From assembly GCA_964036045.1 (NCBI GenBank), contig OZ038378.1:186595128-186659127 (forward strand): DNA of 64,000 bases, read 5' to 3'. Source of the stretch: Eutreptiella sp. 'Long Island Sound 2002' (Eukaryota > Euglenozoa > Euglenophyceae > Eutreptiales > Eutreptiaceae). Each line of letters begins with the position of its first letter. Position 1 is the stretch's first letter. The notes below the pieces were generated by a model. It ran no database searches, had not been told where the DNA came from, and saw only the letters and a list, made by a program, of their open reading frames with translations. This document shows, piece after piece, positions 1 through 9,629 of the stretch. A program made the translations under genes and the position numbers.

Positions 1-2
1 AC

Positions 3-581
3 ACGGCCAACTCCGCGGAGGATGGTAGTGGAAGTGGCCAAGACCACTGGTCCCGGGAGGATCACGAGGAGGCCCATTTCGTCGCGTTTGTGGCGCACAA
101 CGTGAAGAACCATGGGCAGGATCGGTCCAGATGGAGCCAGGTGGGACCCAAGAAGGGCAAAGAGCCAAGGAGGATCGGGGACCCACCGCTCTCGTTCCGG
201 GAGTACAGGTCTCAGCACGACGGGTGCTGGGTCTGTTATGGCAAGGGAAACAACCATGCACACGACCACCGTCACTGCAAGGTATACGAGGCGGACAAAA
301 AGGCCTACTTCGCCGCCCACCCCGAGAAGAAGCCCAAGGAGCAGCGGATTTCCGATTGGAAGGCGAAGGGCGGAGACGGGGGAAAAGGCCAAGGCAAAGG
401 CCAAGGAGAAGGCGGAGGAAGAGGCTATGGTGGTGGACCTGGTCAAGACCGACTAGTGAGGTCGATCGAGGAAGTTGCTGAGGACATGTTGAGGACGTTG
501 GCGGAACTCAAAGCCCAGCAAAGTGGAGGACAAAGTCCTGGCGGATCGCAGCCGGAAGGGGCTGCGGGAAGCCATGTCTAG
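3..581 (+). CDS. Gag C-terminal part with zinc-knuckle-like motif (partial)
   Basis: Open from the window edge, so the start is not visible. It contains a cysteine/histidine cluster CWVCYGKGNNHAHDHRHC (nt ~225-280), spaced C-x2-C-x8-H-x4-C. This is a loose version of the retroviral CCHC knuckle (C-x2-C-x4-H-x4-C) that binds RNA in nucleocapsid. A Gly/Lys/Gln-rich, probably disordered and RNA-binding stretch follows (nt ~363-440), then a short helical segment before the TAG at 579. The product would package element RNA in a cytoplasmic particle. Assignment as Gag rests on the motif and on position directly 5' of the protease. Confidence 0.75.
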   Translation, partial: TANSAEDGSGSGQDHWSREDHEEAHFVAFVAHNVKNHGQDRSRWSQVGPKKGKEPRRIGDPPLSFREYRSQHDGCWVCYGKGNNHAHDHRHCKVYEADKKAYFAAHPEKKPKEQRISDWKAKGGDGGKGQGKGQGEGGGRGYGGGPGQDRLVRSIEEVAEDMLRTLAELKAQQSGGQSPGGSQPEGAAGSHV

Positions 582-593
582 AGGAGCCCCCAC
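576..593 (+). promoter_or_regulatory. Gag/Pol junction: in-frame TAG, candidate readthrough stop
   Basis: The sequence GTC TAG AGG AGC CCC CAC leaves the downstream protease frame open in phase without needing a frameshift. The unrelated-by-sequence element Ty3-2 has GCC TAG GGG AGC CAC at the same place (44,002). Gammaretroviruses such as MLV use UAG readthrough between gag and pol. Whether this TAG is read through or is simply a nonsense mutation cannot be decided from one copy, but the shared position and RGGAGCC context favour a functional site. Confidence 0.5.
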
Positions 594-2345
594 GGGAGTG
601 GGACCTCGGAGGTCTCTTCCCCGAAAATCAGTGGAATCCCTGAGAAGGCGAAGGCACATCGGGTGCCGAAGAAAGCTCCGGAAGAGCCAAAACCACTGAG
701 TTTCGCCACTCCCAACCCCTGGAGCGCCCTGCCAAGGGATTTACATGTGGGAACGGGACATGGCAAGAAGGAAGGAGCGACCACGGATAGCCCCGTGGAC
801 GGGCAGGACCAACCCAAGATCTACACCATCCGTGACCATACCCTTGAAGTCCTGATGCACCCGGTCGTGCTAGAGTTGCATGCCGTGAGAGTCGTCCATA
901 CACCTCATGGCGACGAGCGGCAGTTGCACTTGAAGGTGCGTGTACGGTGCGGACGAGAGGAGAAGGTGGTGGATGTGTTGGTGGATACGGATGCCCAGGT
1001 GAGCCTGGTCCGGAGAGGGTTGTTCAAGGAGGAATTCCTGCAGCCCAGCCGGAGACCGGTCCGCCTGAAGGTCGCCAATGGAGAGATCATGGGTGGTGGC
1101 ACCAATGAAGCCACCATCAGTATGGAATTCTGGGAGCATGAGCGCTTGAACCGCCCTGATCAGGCGAAGAGAAGCACTCTATCCGGGAACTTCTACGTGG
1201 CCGACATTACTGATTGGGATATGATCATGGGGTATGACTTCATGGTGGCGAATGCCATTGGAGCCCTTCCCCATCGTGCAACGCTGGTCCGGGAGGATGA
1301 TGAATGCCTCACATGGCTGTCCACGGACTATGCATGCGGATCATCCCAATGGAATGCTGAGGAAGAGGATCGGATCGTCCGAGCGGTGCAAGCTGTGGGT
1401 GCCAAGTCCAGAGGAGACCGCGGAGTTCAGCTCACGGAGTATGGAATGGCGCCGCAAGTGTACGACAGGATGATCCAGACGCTGGGAGCCGAAGCGCCCG
1501 AGACGGACGTCTTCGCTTCCCGGGATGCCCCACTTCTGCGGAAGTGTAGGAGGCATTGGCATCGAGGAGACTCAGCCTTGCACAGGCATTGGGGTTTGAA
1601 GGAGTGGGGACCCATGTATTGGCATGGCTCCCTGGACAATACCAGACGTACGGTGGAGAAGATCATCGCGGATAGGGCGAAGGGGATCCTGGTCATAACC
1701 GGCATAGGATCCACCCCATGTCCGCTGGAGGGTCTCAAGTCGACGCTGGACTCCATCACCCTGAACGAGATGTCATTCGGGCCAGAGGAGGAGTTGTTCA
1801 TCGACGCCAAGGGTGTATCAATGCCCTCCCCGGGTCAAGCGTGGGGTACCAAGGCTCTCCTGATGGATGGGGCGCAAGCCCAGCCCACGGGTGATGAAGC
1901 ACTCATCCGTAGGGTGGAGGCGGTGCCCATGAAGGTCATGTTTGAGCCCAAGGAGGGGACGGATCAGCCTATTGATGGTATGGACGTCCTGTCCCACGCT
2001 GAGATCAAGGACGTCGTCAACTACATGCGGATGGGGATGCACGACCGGGCGGCAGCCAAGAAGAGGCGGGCCATGGTCACATCTCCGCATTGGTGGGATG
2101 ACAAGATGTTGGTCACCGGCAAGTACGAGAAGGATGAGTTCGTGGCGAGGGTCATGGACCACATCGCGGAACAATACGATGGTCCGGTTGGGTCGGACCC
2201 ACCAACGTGGGGTTTTCCAAGAGTGGGAACCGGCAGCGACGAGCGCCAGCCCGAGGCCGCAAATTTTCGAAGATTATCGGTGGGAGTCGAGACCCACGAC
2301 GATGAAGACGGCATATCGGACGAGGAGAAGTCGGACTCGGACTGA
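582..2345 (+). CDS. Pol part 1: aspartic protease plus Dam-like methyltransferase domain
   Basis: The first ATG-like codon is near 663, but the frame is open from the TAG, so entry is probably by readthrough. Residue numbers are from 663. A retropepsin-like region lies at 85-200: active-site segment VDVLVDTDAQVSLV (Asp108; the usual D-S/T-G is D-T-D here) and the second hallmark WDMIMGYDF (186-193). Residues 281-403 align with the Ty3-2 segment at 44.8-45.15 kb that carries NPPF. Here the signature is replaced by YWHGS (319-323, nt 1617-1631), so methyl-transfer activity is doubtful. An acidic C-terminal tail ends at TGA 2343. The Asp-Gly change suggests the protease may be impaired. Confidence 0.8.
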   Translation, partial: RSPHGSGTSEVSSPKISGIPEKAKAHRVPKKAPEEPKPLSFATPNPWSALPRDLHVGTGHGKKEGATTDSPVDGQDQPKIYTIRDHTLEVLMHPVVLELHAVRVVHTPHGDERQLHLKVRVRCGREEKVVDVLVDTDAQVSLVRRGLFKEEFLQPSRRPVRLKVANGEIMGGGTNEATISMEFWEHERLNRPDQAKRSTLSGNFYVADITDWDMIMGYDFMVANAIGALPHRATLVREDDECLTWLSTDYACGSSQWNAEEEDRIVRAVQAVGAKSRGDRGVQLTEYGMAPQVYDRMIQTLGAEAPETDVFASRDAPLLRKCRRHWHRGDSALHRHWGLKEWGPMYWHGSLDNTRRTVEKIIADRAKGILVITGIGSTPCPLEGLKSTLDSITLNEMSFGPEEELFIDAKGVSMPSPGQAWGTKALLMDGAQAQPTGDEALIRRVEAVPMKVMFEPKEGTDQPIDGMDVLSHAEIKDVVNYMRMGMHDRAAAKKRRAMVTSPHWWDDKMLVTGKYEKDEFVARVMDHIAEQYDGPVGSDPPTWGFPRVGTGSDERQPEAANFRRLSVGVETHDDEDGISDEEKSDSD

Positions 2346-5300
2346 GAAGAGGCCTATACCGCAGTGCGGTCGGTTGTATCGATACCGAAGCAAGCGGCTG
2401 AAGAGGCCCAGGAGAACCCGAAGGTCGCCGAGCTGAAGGAGAGGCTGATCAAGGCCTATCCGCGGCTATTCAGTGGCGTCGCCAACAAGAACCCTCCAGA
2501 TCGCGGGAGGTTTGGTACAGCGAAGATCAAGCTGAAGCCGAACCGGAAGATCTATCGTCATCGGGAGTACCAACTTCAGGGCGATCGGGCCGAGGCCATG
2601 AAGAAGCTGCTGGCCGAGTTCATTGAGCGGGGATGGATCGAACCCTCCGACAGTGAATGGGCCAGCACAGCCTTCATCGTTCCCAAGAAGGAGAAGGGCG
2701 AGTGGAGGTTGGTGGTGGATTACAGAGGTTTGAACGAGCAGACCGAGCACGACTCGTACTCGCTTCCCCTGATCGACTCCATCCTCCAAAAGCAACAGAA
2801 AAAGCGGATCTTCACGGTGTTGGACCTGAAACATGGTTATCACCAGATGCCGCTACACCCGGACTCCAGGCCCTGCACAGCGATGTCAACGCCGCTGGGG
2901 CCCATGCAGTGGAAAGTGGTGCCTATGGGCGCCAAGAATGGTAACGCCGCTTTCCAGCGCATGATGAAGGACCTACTCGGTCCTGTCCGGGACTGTGCCG
3001 ATCCCTTCGTGGATGACATCATCATCGGGTCCGGCACGGAGAACATGACTGAGGACGAGCTCATCGACGCGCATGAGAAGGATCTGCGCCGAGTGCTCAG
3101 CGAGTTGGACAAGCACAACATGGTGTGCAAGCCCACCAAAGCCTCACTCTTCGTGAAGGAAGTGCAGTTCGCGGGTCACGTGGTCGGTCACGGACAACGC
3201 CGTCCCATGCCTGGGAAGCTGGCGTCCCTGAACCACTGGGAGAAGCCCGGGACCATCAGCGAACTCCGATCCTTCATGGGGTTCTGCAATTACTATTCGG
3301 GCTATGTCCGGATGTATGCAGAACTGTCGGGGCCGCTGCACAAGATGTTGCAGGTGGGCAAGTTCGATGGCCGGAAGGGGAGCAAGAAGAAGCTTGCCTG
3401 GACCCCTGAGGCTGAGGATGCGTTCAACAGCCTGAAGGAGCGACTCCTGGGGCAGTTGGGGCTATTCTTGGTGGACCCGGACAAGGGATTCGTGCTACGG
3501 ACAGACGCCTCGGACTATGCAGTGGGGGCAGTCCTCGAGCAAGTCCGGGACGACGGGACTCATGTTCCCGTGGCGTTTTGGAGCAGGATCCTGGCCGAGG
3601 GCCAACGCCGAACATGGACCGCGAGGGAGAAGGAGACGTACGCCATAGTATGTGCGCTCAGGAAGTGGTCTGGCCACATCGGATTGCAACCGGTGGTGGT
3701 TTGCACGGACCATCAATCCTTGCAGAGCTGGCACAAGGAGCACGTCGACACCCCCTCGGGACCGGCGGCAAGGAGAGCCCGATGGCACGAGACGTTCGCC
3801 AAGTTCGACCTCAGCGTCGTGTACGTCCCGGGGAAGGACAACACTGTGGCAGATTGCCTCAGTCGCTGGGCCTACCCCGCGGGCAAGGCATGGATGGACA
3901 TATCCAGCCATGGCGACGCCGAGGAGACCGAGGAGGCCAAGCGCATCATCGGGATGGAGAAGGTCATGGAGCAAGAGGGAGTCAAGTGTTTTGTGGTGAT
4001 GGCAAACCGTACAGACCTGGCCAAGTTCCGGGGCGCCCGAGTCCAGGCTATTCGAGAGGAAACACTCGAGCAATGGATGGTGGCCCCTGTAGAGCTAGTC
4101 AGGTCGGTGCTCACAGAGGACTGGTCGGATGATTATGCAGCATCCGAGCACTGGAGCAGGTACTGGAACGCCGTGAGCGCCCCGTCGGACGACGAATGGC
4201 CCGAGGGCTTGACCGAGGATGGCGACAAGTTGTTCCTCACGGACAAGCTGCTGGTGCCCGAGAACCGAGTGGAGGAGCTCATTGATCATTGGCACAACGC
4301 CCAGCTCATGCACCCTGGCCGAGATAAGATGCAGCAGGATCTGGAGTGGCGTTTCAAGTTCCCTCCGGGGTACTACGCCATCCTGGATAGGTACTGCAGC
4401 GACTGTGCCGTGTGTCGGGCCACGAAGAGCCCCAACCACTCCACAGCGGGCAACCCGGTGTACACGGCTATACCGGAGGCCCCTATGCGGTCCGTGGCCA
4501 TGGATGTATTCGCCATGCCTGAGGTCACCGTGGAAGGAGAGACCTACGACTGTGTCATCCTAGCGGTGGATAGGCACAGTGGGTATATCGTGGCGGTCCG
4601 GGGCAAGAAGTCCAAGAAGAAGGACAAGAAGGACAAGCATGGAGTGGGGCTGCAGGCCAAGACCGTCGCTAGTGCCATGATCAGGCATTGGCTGACGATT
4701 TTCGATGTCCCAGCTGTCATCTGCAGCGATCGGGGCAGTCAATTCGTGGGGACGTGGTTCAAGACGATGTGCAAGCACATGGGGATCCGGCATGCCAAGA
4801 CAGTGGCATACCACAGCCGGTCGAATGGCCGGGCTGAGGTGGCCGGGCGGCAGATGTTCGAGAAGTTCCGCCAGTTGCACATCGACGAACCGGGCCGGAA
4901 CTGGTACAATTCGCTGTGGAGAGTGCTCCAAGCGTACCATGACCTTCCGGGGCCCACTGGACTGTCGCCCCATCGTATCCTGTTCCTACGGGATCGAGTA
5001 TCACGCACTCTCCCGTGGATGAACCATGGCAAGGTGGCCCGGGATGCGAAAGCTATGATGTCTGAGGCGGACGACACGGCGGCCAAGGTGTGCAAGGCAC
5101 TTCAGGACGAGCATGACAAGAGGGCCAAGTACTTCAAGCAGGGAAAAGTCCAGAAGTATGCTCTCCAAGACACCGTGTGGGTGGAGCGGCACCACAAGGA
5201 TGTTCTGTCCAGGCATCGGCAGGCATCTTGGTATGTGCCGGGGGTAATCGTGCGGAAGGTCGGGCAGGATGTGTATGCGGTTCGTGTGGGGGATAATAAG

Positions 5301-5648
5301 ATCCTGGACCGTGACCATACCCAGCTTCGTCCCCGGGCACCAGACCCCAGCGGACGTCCCGTCACCTTCGAGTTCACGGCCGGCGATGTGGACTCGGATG
5401 ATGAGGGTGAGGACGACGATTTCACCGCGGAGAAGATCCTGGCGGACAAGCCGGACCCGGGGACGCCTTGGGGGAGGCTTTACAAAGTCCGTTGGAAGGG
5501 ATTCGCCGCATCCAGGGACTCGTGGGAGCCTCCGAGCAGTTTCGTGCCGAGGTATACCACGGTCTGGATGGACTACCTAAAGAAAAAGGGTATTTCTTTG
5601 GATGTCAAGGACGTATTGGTCCATTTGGTTGCTGCTGTAGCACCGTAA
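2346..5648 (+). CDS. Pol part 2: reverse transcriptase, RNase H, integrase, chromodomain
   Basis: In phase with the preceding ORF across TGA 2343-2345, so originally one polyprotein. Numbering is from 2364. RT 50-330: FIVPKKEKGEWRLVVDYR (104-121), TVLDLKHGYHQMPL (151-164), and FVDD as the catalytic Y/FxDD box (215-218). RNase H 375-502: RTDASDYAVGAVLEQ, REKETYAI, CTDHQSL and the C-terminal NTVADCLSR. Integrase: HHCC zinc finger 639-684 (DHWHNAQLMH, CSDCAVC), then catalytic Asp714, Asp789 and Glu825; 35 residues separate the last two, the classic DD35E. Chromodomain 1018-1075 with YKVRWKGF and SWEP. All catalytic residues are present, so this half looks intact. The chromodomain would direct integration to marked chromatin. 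Confidence 0.95.
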   Translation, partial: EEAYTAVRSVVSIPKQAAEEAQENPKVAELKERLIKAYPRLFSGVANKNPPDRGRFGTAKIKLKPNRKIYRHREYQLQGDRAEAMKKLLAEFIERGWIEPSDSEWASTAFIVPKKEKGEWRLVVDYRGLNEQTEHDSYSLPLIDSILQKQQKKRIFTVLDLKHGYHQMPLHPDSRPCTAMSTPLGPMQWKVVPMGAKNGNAAFQRMMKDLLGPVRDCADPFVDDIIIGSGTENMTEDELIDAHEKDLRRVLSELDKHNMVCKPTKASLFVKEVQFAGHVVGHGQRRPMPGKLASLNHWEKPGTISELRSFMGFCNYYSGYVRMYAELSGPLHKMLQVGKFDGRKGSKKKLAWTPEAEDAFNSLKERLLGQLGLFLVDPDKGFVLRTDASDYAVGAVLEQVRDDGTHVPVAFWSRILAEGQRRTWTAREKETYAIVCALRKWSGHIGLQPVVVCTDHQSLQSWHKEHVDTPSGPAARRARWHETFAKFDLSVVYVPGKDNTVADCLSRWAYPAGKAWMDISSHGDAEETEEAKRIIGMEKVMEQEGVKCFVVMANRTDLAKFRGARVQAIREETLEQWMVAPVELVRSVLTEDWSDDYAASEHWSRYWNAVSAPSDDEWPEGLTEDGDKLFLTDKLLVPENRVEELIDHWHNAQLMHPGRDKMQQDLEWRFKFPPGYYAILDRYCSDCAVCRATKSPNHSTAGNPVYTAIPEAPMRSVAMDVFAMPEVTVEGETYDCVILAVDRHSGYIVAVRGKKSKKKDKKDKHGVGLQAKTVASAMIRHWLTIFDVPAVICSDRGSQFVGTWFKTMCKHMGIRHAKTVAYHSRSNGRAEVAGRQMFEKFRQLHIDEPGRNWYNSLWRVLQAYHDLPGPTGLSPHRILFLRDRVSRTLPWMNHGKVARDAKAMMSEADDTAAKVCKALQDEHDKRAKYFKQGKVQKYALQDTVWVERHHKDVLSRHRQASWYVPGVIVRKVGQDVYAVRVGDNKILDRDHTQLRPRAPDPSGRPVTFEFTAGDVDSDDEGEDDDFTAEKILADKPDPGTPWGRLYKVRWKGFAASRDSWEPPSSFVPRYTTVWMDYLKKKGISLDVKDVLVHLVAAVAP

Positions 5649-7240
5649 TGGATCCCCCCTTGGCATTTTGTTTGTTTCTGTGCTTGGGGAGACGGGTGAG
5701 GGCGTTCATCCGGGGATTTTTCGGCCTTGATTGGCCATATACCCCCTTCACTCGATCTCCACATATATATTGCATTGTGGTATACTTATTTAGGTCGACC
5801 GACGACGTTTTTTCTATCTTTGATCCCCTTGGTCCATGTTGTAGATCAAGAGGAGACCGGATATGGCGTAGGGCGCTGATTATCAGTGTTCTCACCCCTC
5901 CCTTGGGGCATGGGGGACGCCTACGACGTGTGTGGGGCCTCCATGTGTCCTTGGGACATGGAGGGGGGGTTTGGAGCCCATTGGGGTCCTCCCGTCCTCT
6001 CTTCATTGGTTTCCGAGCGGATACAACGCTCTGAGAAGGGGGCCGAAGCCGGTTCGGACCCCCGTGGCCATCTTGGGGTCACTTGGGGTGTGTATCTATG
6101 TGCCGGCAAGCCGCCATTGGCTGATATCATACTCTCCCATCCACCTGAACTAACCCGATGTGATAGTGTGATAGGTTTGGCCATTCCGGCTATGAGCGGT
6201 CACATTCAGTACCGAGGCGCCGCCAGCGGAGATTTATATATCAGAATATCAGGAATCAACAGGGTTTTATTATCATAATGTTTCCGTAATTTTTCAGCCT
6301 TTCGTTCTGAAAATCAGAATTTTTCGGCGACTGTCAGTTGGCTCGCGATTTCGCGTTAACCGATTGGTTAACTGTTATTTCCAGATATTTTGACGGATAT
6401 TCCGTTGAAGGGTCAGATCTCATCAGCAAAGGGTTCGTTGCTTCCGCAATTCTCTAAATAAGCACTCGAAATTTTAATCAGAATTTTTCGCGATGTCGAA
6501 ATCGGATTTTCGACTTCGACATCGCCGCACTTGATTTGGACTTCTTCGAGTGGTCATACTCCTTTCCCTATGCCCGAATCAGGTTTCCCTTATACTTGCC
6601 ACCCATTTGACTTGGAGATATAAGGGAAACAAAAGCGAATCGTGGGACCACTTTGAAGAGCCATATCTACGAGCGAGTGTGAGGAAAGAGAATAAGGAAG
6701 GTTGGGTTGGAACTGCCTTGGTCTCAACTTAATTTAGGAAGCATCAAACGCCTTTGGTGTGTACACATGCCCGATCTAGTAAGGGATAATGGTCAAGAGG
6801 GTATAAAGTGATATATAACTCTTGGACCGTGCAACCGAACATTTTATTGTGACTTTCGAGTGTACCGCATGAGTGTTGGGGTTGCATAGCAACTTTTCTT
6901 TGGGTTCCTACGTATTTTTAACGTGAAGTTATGTCAATGGAGGGACATGGCATATCATGGTGGGAGCCATATTTTGAGGGGATGTGTTGTATGCATGGTA
7001 TATGTTTGATATGCTCACGCCCATGTTATATATCTTCGTGTGGCCGAAGAGATGGGGAGCCATACGTGACAAGGGCTTTGCCCATGTCCCAATTGTGGAA
7101 TTCAAAGCGCTAGACCAAGTCTACCGCGTATGTATTGCTCATGGTATGTTTGTCAAAGAGATCCATGGGTGCACTCCCATTTTCATGGGGCATGTAGATA
7201 TTAGTGGCGAAGGTATCTCCATGCGCCCGATTGGGGATCC
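5649..7240 (+). other. Ty3-1 3' untranslated region, no gene recognised
   Basis: AT-richer than the coding part and without long ORFs. It holds several purine runs (5957-5967, 6680-6702), either of which could be a polypurine tract, and TATA-like stretches near 5765 and 6232. No segment resembles the LTR of Ty3-2. The length is similar to the 3' region of Ty3-2 once its nested transposon is removed. Confidence 0.5.
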
Positions 7241-7252
7241 AAGTGGGGGAAT
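7241..7252 (+). promoter_or_regulatory. Candidate polypurine tract and 3' LTR start of Ty3-1
   Basis: AAGTGGGGGAAT precedes TGTTCGCA, the pattern of a polypurine tract followed by a TG-starting LTR. The pol-to-PPT distance of about 1.6 kb fits Ty3-2 (about 1.8 kb without its insert). The 5' LTR is outside the window, so the call cannot be checked by pairing. A longer purine run at 6680-6702 followed by TTGGG is an alternative. Confidence 0.3.
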
Positions 7253-8454
7253 TGTTCGCAAATGGTTCAAATCATTTGTGTATTGAATCATGAGCGGATA
7301 TCATGGGTGAGCATAGAGATATACTATCATGACAACTTTGTATTTGGTCATATTTTCATGTTTTTGACCTCAATTTTTGCTCATTTTTGCGTTTTGTGTA
7401 CTCACCTGGTCAGCTAACAGCAAGAAGCCTATGGGGAGTCGAACCATGGTATGTTGTTCATATGTTGGCATATGCTTTGGAGTTGAACACCACCATATGC
7501 CGGATCGTGTACTCCATTTGGCTTGGCGCACGAAGGATTTCAAGAATTGGTCTCAAGATCATGGGCTGACTTGGGCAGTGCGTGGCGCCCATATCCGAAG
7601 GGGTTTCGAGGGTAAAACGGGATGTACATGGGCATTGGCTTTTGGTCTCTAGTCTCCATGAATGGTAGACTTCGATTCCATGCATGCTTGGAGCCTTCGG
7701 ATAAGTAGTAACATCAATTTTGACCATATATGTGATATATGGCCAATATGGTGTGAATTGGCAGTTTTTTGGCATGTTATGAGTTCAAACTCATAGGTCA
7801 TTTCTCTAAGCCCATTTGACTCCAAGTCCAACCAAGATTATGTCAGGGTAGGGCATAGTCCTGAGTGCCACTCTAAGCCATGACAGGCCACCTTCCCCAT
7901 TGGGCTAGGATTTAGAGGCTTGGGAGTGAACACATTTTTGGGGTTTATGTAATGACTTTTGACATGTGGCATTTAACCATCTTATTGGACTGGGTTCAGG
8001 GCATCATGTTGATGAGTCAAGGGAAGGTCTTGAGTCCAGGGAATGAGGGGTCTATGGCTGTGATTGTATAAGTTTCCATCTTTCCCCAACTTTGCTTTAT
8101 TTGTGTTCATATGCCAATTTCAGGGCTTTCTTCCTTGGTGCAATTCTTGTACATGCCCGCCACCGTGGGAATACCGGTGTGCTGAACGAAAGCCCGCAGC
8201 CTGATTTGGATTGTGAATTGGGTTATTGCTGTACTTGTGGGATCTGGTTGCTGTTTCAGGGTTGAAGGAGGATTTTATTTCTATATTTTTGGATTTGGAC
8301 CCTGGAAATTGAGGAATGCAATCGTTGATCCGGAGTAAATCAGCAGGGGTTACAGGCGGAAGGGGCACAGCGGGGGCCGGTCCTGGTAGGGACCTTCTTT
8401 ATGGTAGCAGAGTGCCGGAACACCATTTCAAAAGATGCAATTTAGGGCCAAAAT
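7253..8454. other. AT-richer non-coding DNA, possibly including the Ty3-1 3' LTR
   Basis: No ORF here resembles a known protein. If the LTR starts at 7253, its end should be a CA within this stretch, but I could not find a convincing inverted end. TAGGG repeats at 8453-8466 mark the edge of the next repeat. Confidence 0.4.
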
Positions 8455-8465
8455 AGGGTTAGGGT

Positions 8466-8660
8466 TAGCGAGCTGGTGGAAACAATCGTGGTTTTATAAC
8501 ACTCTTTGGTGTCTAGGGTGGACCCACTAGGTTTACCTAGCAAGCAACTAGCAGGAAGCAGCAAGCAAGCAGCGAGCAAGCAGCAAGCATGCGCAAAATG
8601 GGGGAAAATCACATCTATATTGTGGTGTTTCGGATTCGGCCAAAATTTTGGTGGATGCTA
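8466..8660 (+). repeat. Dispersed repeat P, left copy
   Basis: About 190 bp, found again in inverted orientation at 19,185-19,372. Both copies contain the GTGTCTAGGGTGGAC segment, a CAAGCAAGCAG-type microsatellite, and the end AAAATTTTGGTGGATGCTA followed by C residues. Here the C run is separated from P by the foldback element at 8661-10,714; in the right copy it follows directly. Confidence 0.85.
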
Positions 8661-8692
8661 CCTATAGGTGTGAGGAACAACCACACAAACTA

Positions 8693-9315
8693 CCGTGCCA
8701 ATCCTAACTATTTGCGGAAATAATTAATTCCCGGTCCAACGTGTTGTTTTGCCGCAAAAAAAAGAAACGCAAAAAATATTAATTTTTGGCTTTGTGCCCT
8801 TCGCAAAAATGGGTTCCGCAAAAAAAGAGCGCAATTTTTTTTTTGCCCCTGCCCGCCTTTGCAGAATACCACAATTGCGGGACGGATGTTGTGTTTGCCC
8901 AACTTGTAACGTTGAAGCATCCGAAACACTTGCTTGTTGGTGCTTGTCTGTGCTATGGACTGCAATCCCAGAGTTCAACCGATCCACATTTGTATGCCTG
9001 TGTAGGATTGCACTGTAGGATTGGACTGCAATCCCACAGTCCAAATGATCAACATTTGTATGCCTGTGTAGGATTAGACTGCAATCCCAGAGTCCAAGGT
9101 ACCCCAGGCCCTTCGCAAAAATGGGTTCCGCAAAAAAACGCAAAAATAAAAATCATTTTTGTCTCAATACGCTCCGCAAAAATGGGTTCCGCAGAAAAAA
9201 ATCGCAAAATTTTCCTTCCCCCTGTTTTAAGTGTTGCCGCAAAATTTTGCTTAAATGAAATTCGAAACACCCAACGCAAAACTTAGGATTCCGCAAATAG
9301 TTAGGATGGGCACAG
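8693..9315. mobile_element. 623-bp MITE with TA target duplication, nested in the foldback arm
   Basis: The termini are CCGTGCCAATCCTAACTATT and the reverse complement CTGTGCCCATCCTAACTATT; the inverted repeat continues to TTTGCGGAA. It is flanked by TA at 8691-8692 and 9316-9317. The other arm of the foldback has the intact site with one TA at 10,683-10,684, so the insertion boundaries are exact. The inside is A-rich with repeated CGCAAAAATGGGTTCCGC motifs and about two copies of a ~67-bp direct repeat (8960-9100). No coding capacity. Confidence 0.88.
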
Positions 9316-9317
9316 TA

Positions 9318-9597
9318 TGAGCCCGAAACTCAACGGTGGCGGCTGGGAACGGGCGTCGCACGTGCCAGACCTCTATTTCAAATTCTGCATTTTAGGGCCA
9401 AAATCATCCCTTCTTTTGCCCAAAACTGCCCTAGAACCTGCTGAAAACGGCCAAATGAAGGGAAATAGTGGCTGTTGTACAGATGCAGCTAGACTCTCCC
9501 ATGCCGAAGGGCCCTCTAGGGCCCTCTAACTCCACAATATATCCGTGAACCGCCCCCAAAAGGCCCCCGGAAGCCCCAGAAGTTGTGCACATTAGCC
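9318..9597 (+). repeat. Foldback inverted-repeat arm, left inner part
   Basis: Starts TGAGCCCGAAACTC and ends with GTGCACATTAGCC. The reverse complement of 10,412-10,680 matches along its length, including GAAAACGGCCAAATGAAGGG and the palindromic AGGGCCCTCTAGGGCCCT. Confidence 0.85.
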
Positions 9598-9629
9598 ACC
9601 GACAGCCCCAAACCAAAAACCGACCATTC

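Larger units (their letters stand above)
3..5648 (+). mobile_element. Ty3-1: Ty3/gypsy-type LTR retrotransposon with chromodomain, 5' part outside window
   Basis: One reading frame runs from the window edge to 5648 and encodes, in order, Gag C-terminus, aspartic protease, methyltransferase-like domain, reverse transcriptase, RNase H, integrase and a C-terminal chromodomain. Integrase after RT/RNase H is the Ty3/gypsy (Metaviridae) order, and the terminal chromodomain is typical of the chromodomain-bearing Ty3 lineages. The frame is broken only by TAG at 579-581 and TGA at 2343-2345; I found no frameshift. The 5' LTR and most of Gag lie before the window. The related element at 40.6-56.0 kb has the same order. 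Confidence 0.93.

Noticed and set aside
6680-6702. Purine-rich run as the Ty3-1 polypurine tract
   Set aside because: Possible, but it is followed by TTGGGTTGG rather than a typical TGT LTR start; the site at 7241 was preferred, with low confidence.
8453-8466. Interstitial telomere (TAGGGTTAGGGTTAG)
   Set aside because: Only two to three units, and a similar short tract at 20,225 sits next to the same repeat family, so it looks like part of that repeat.
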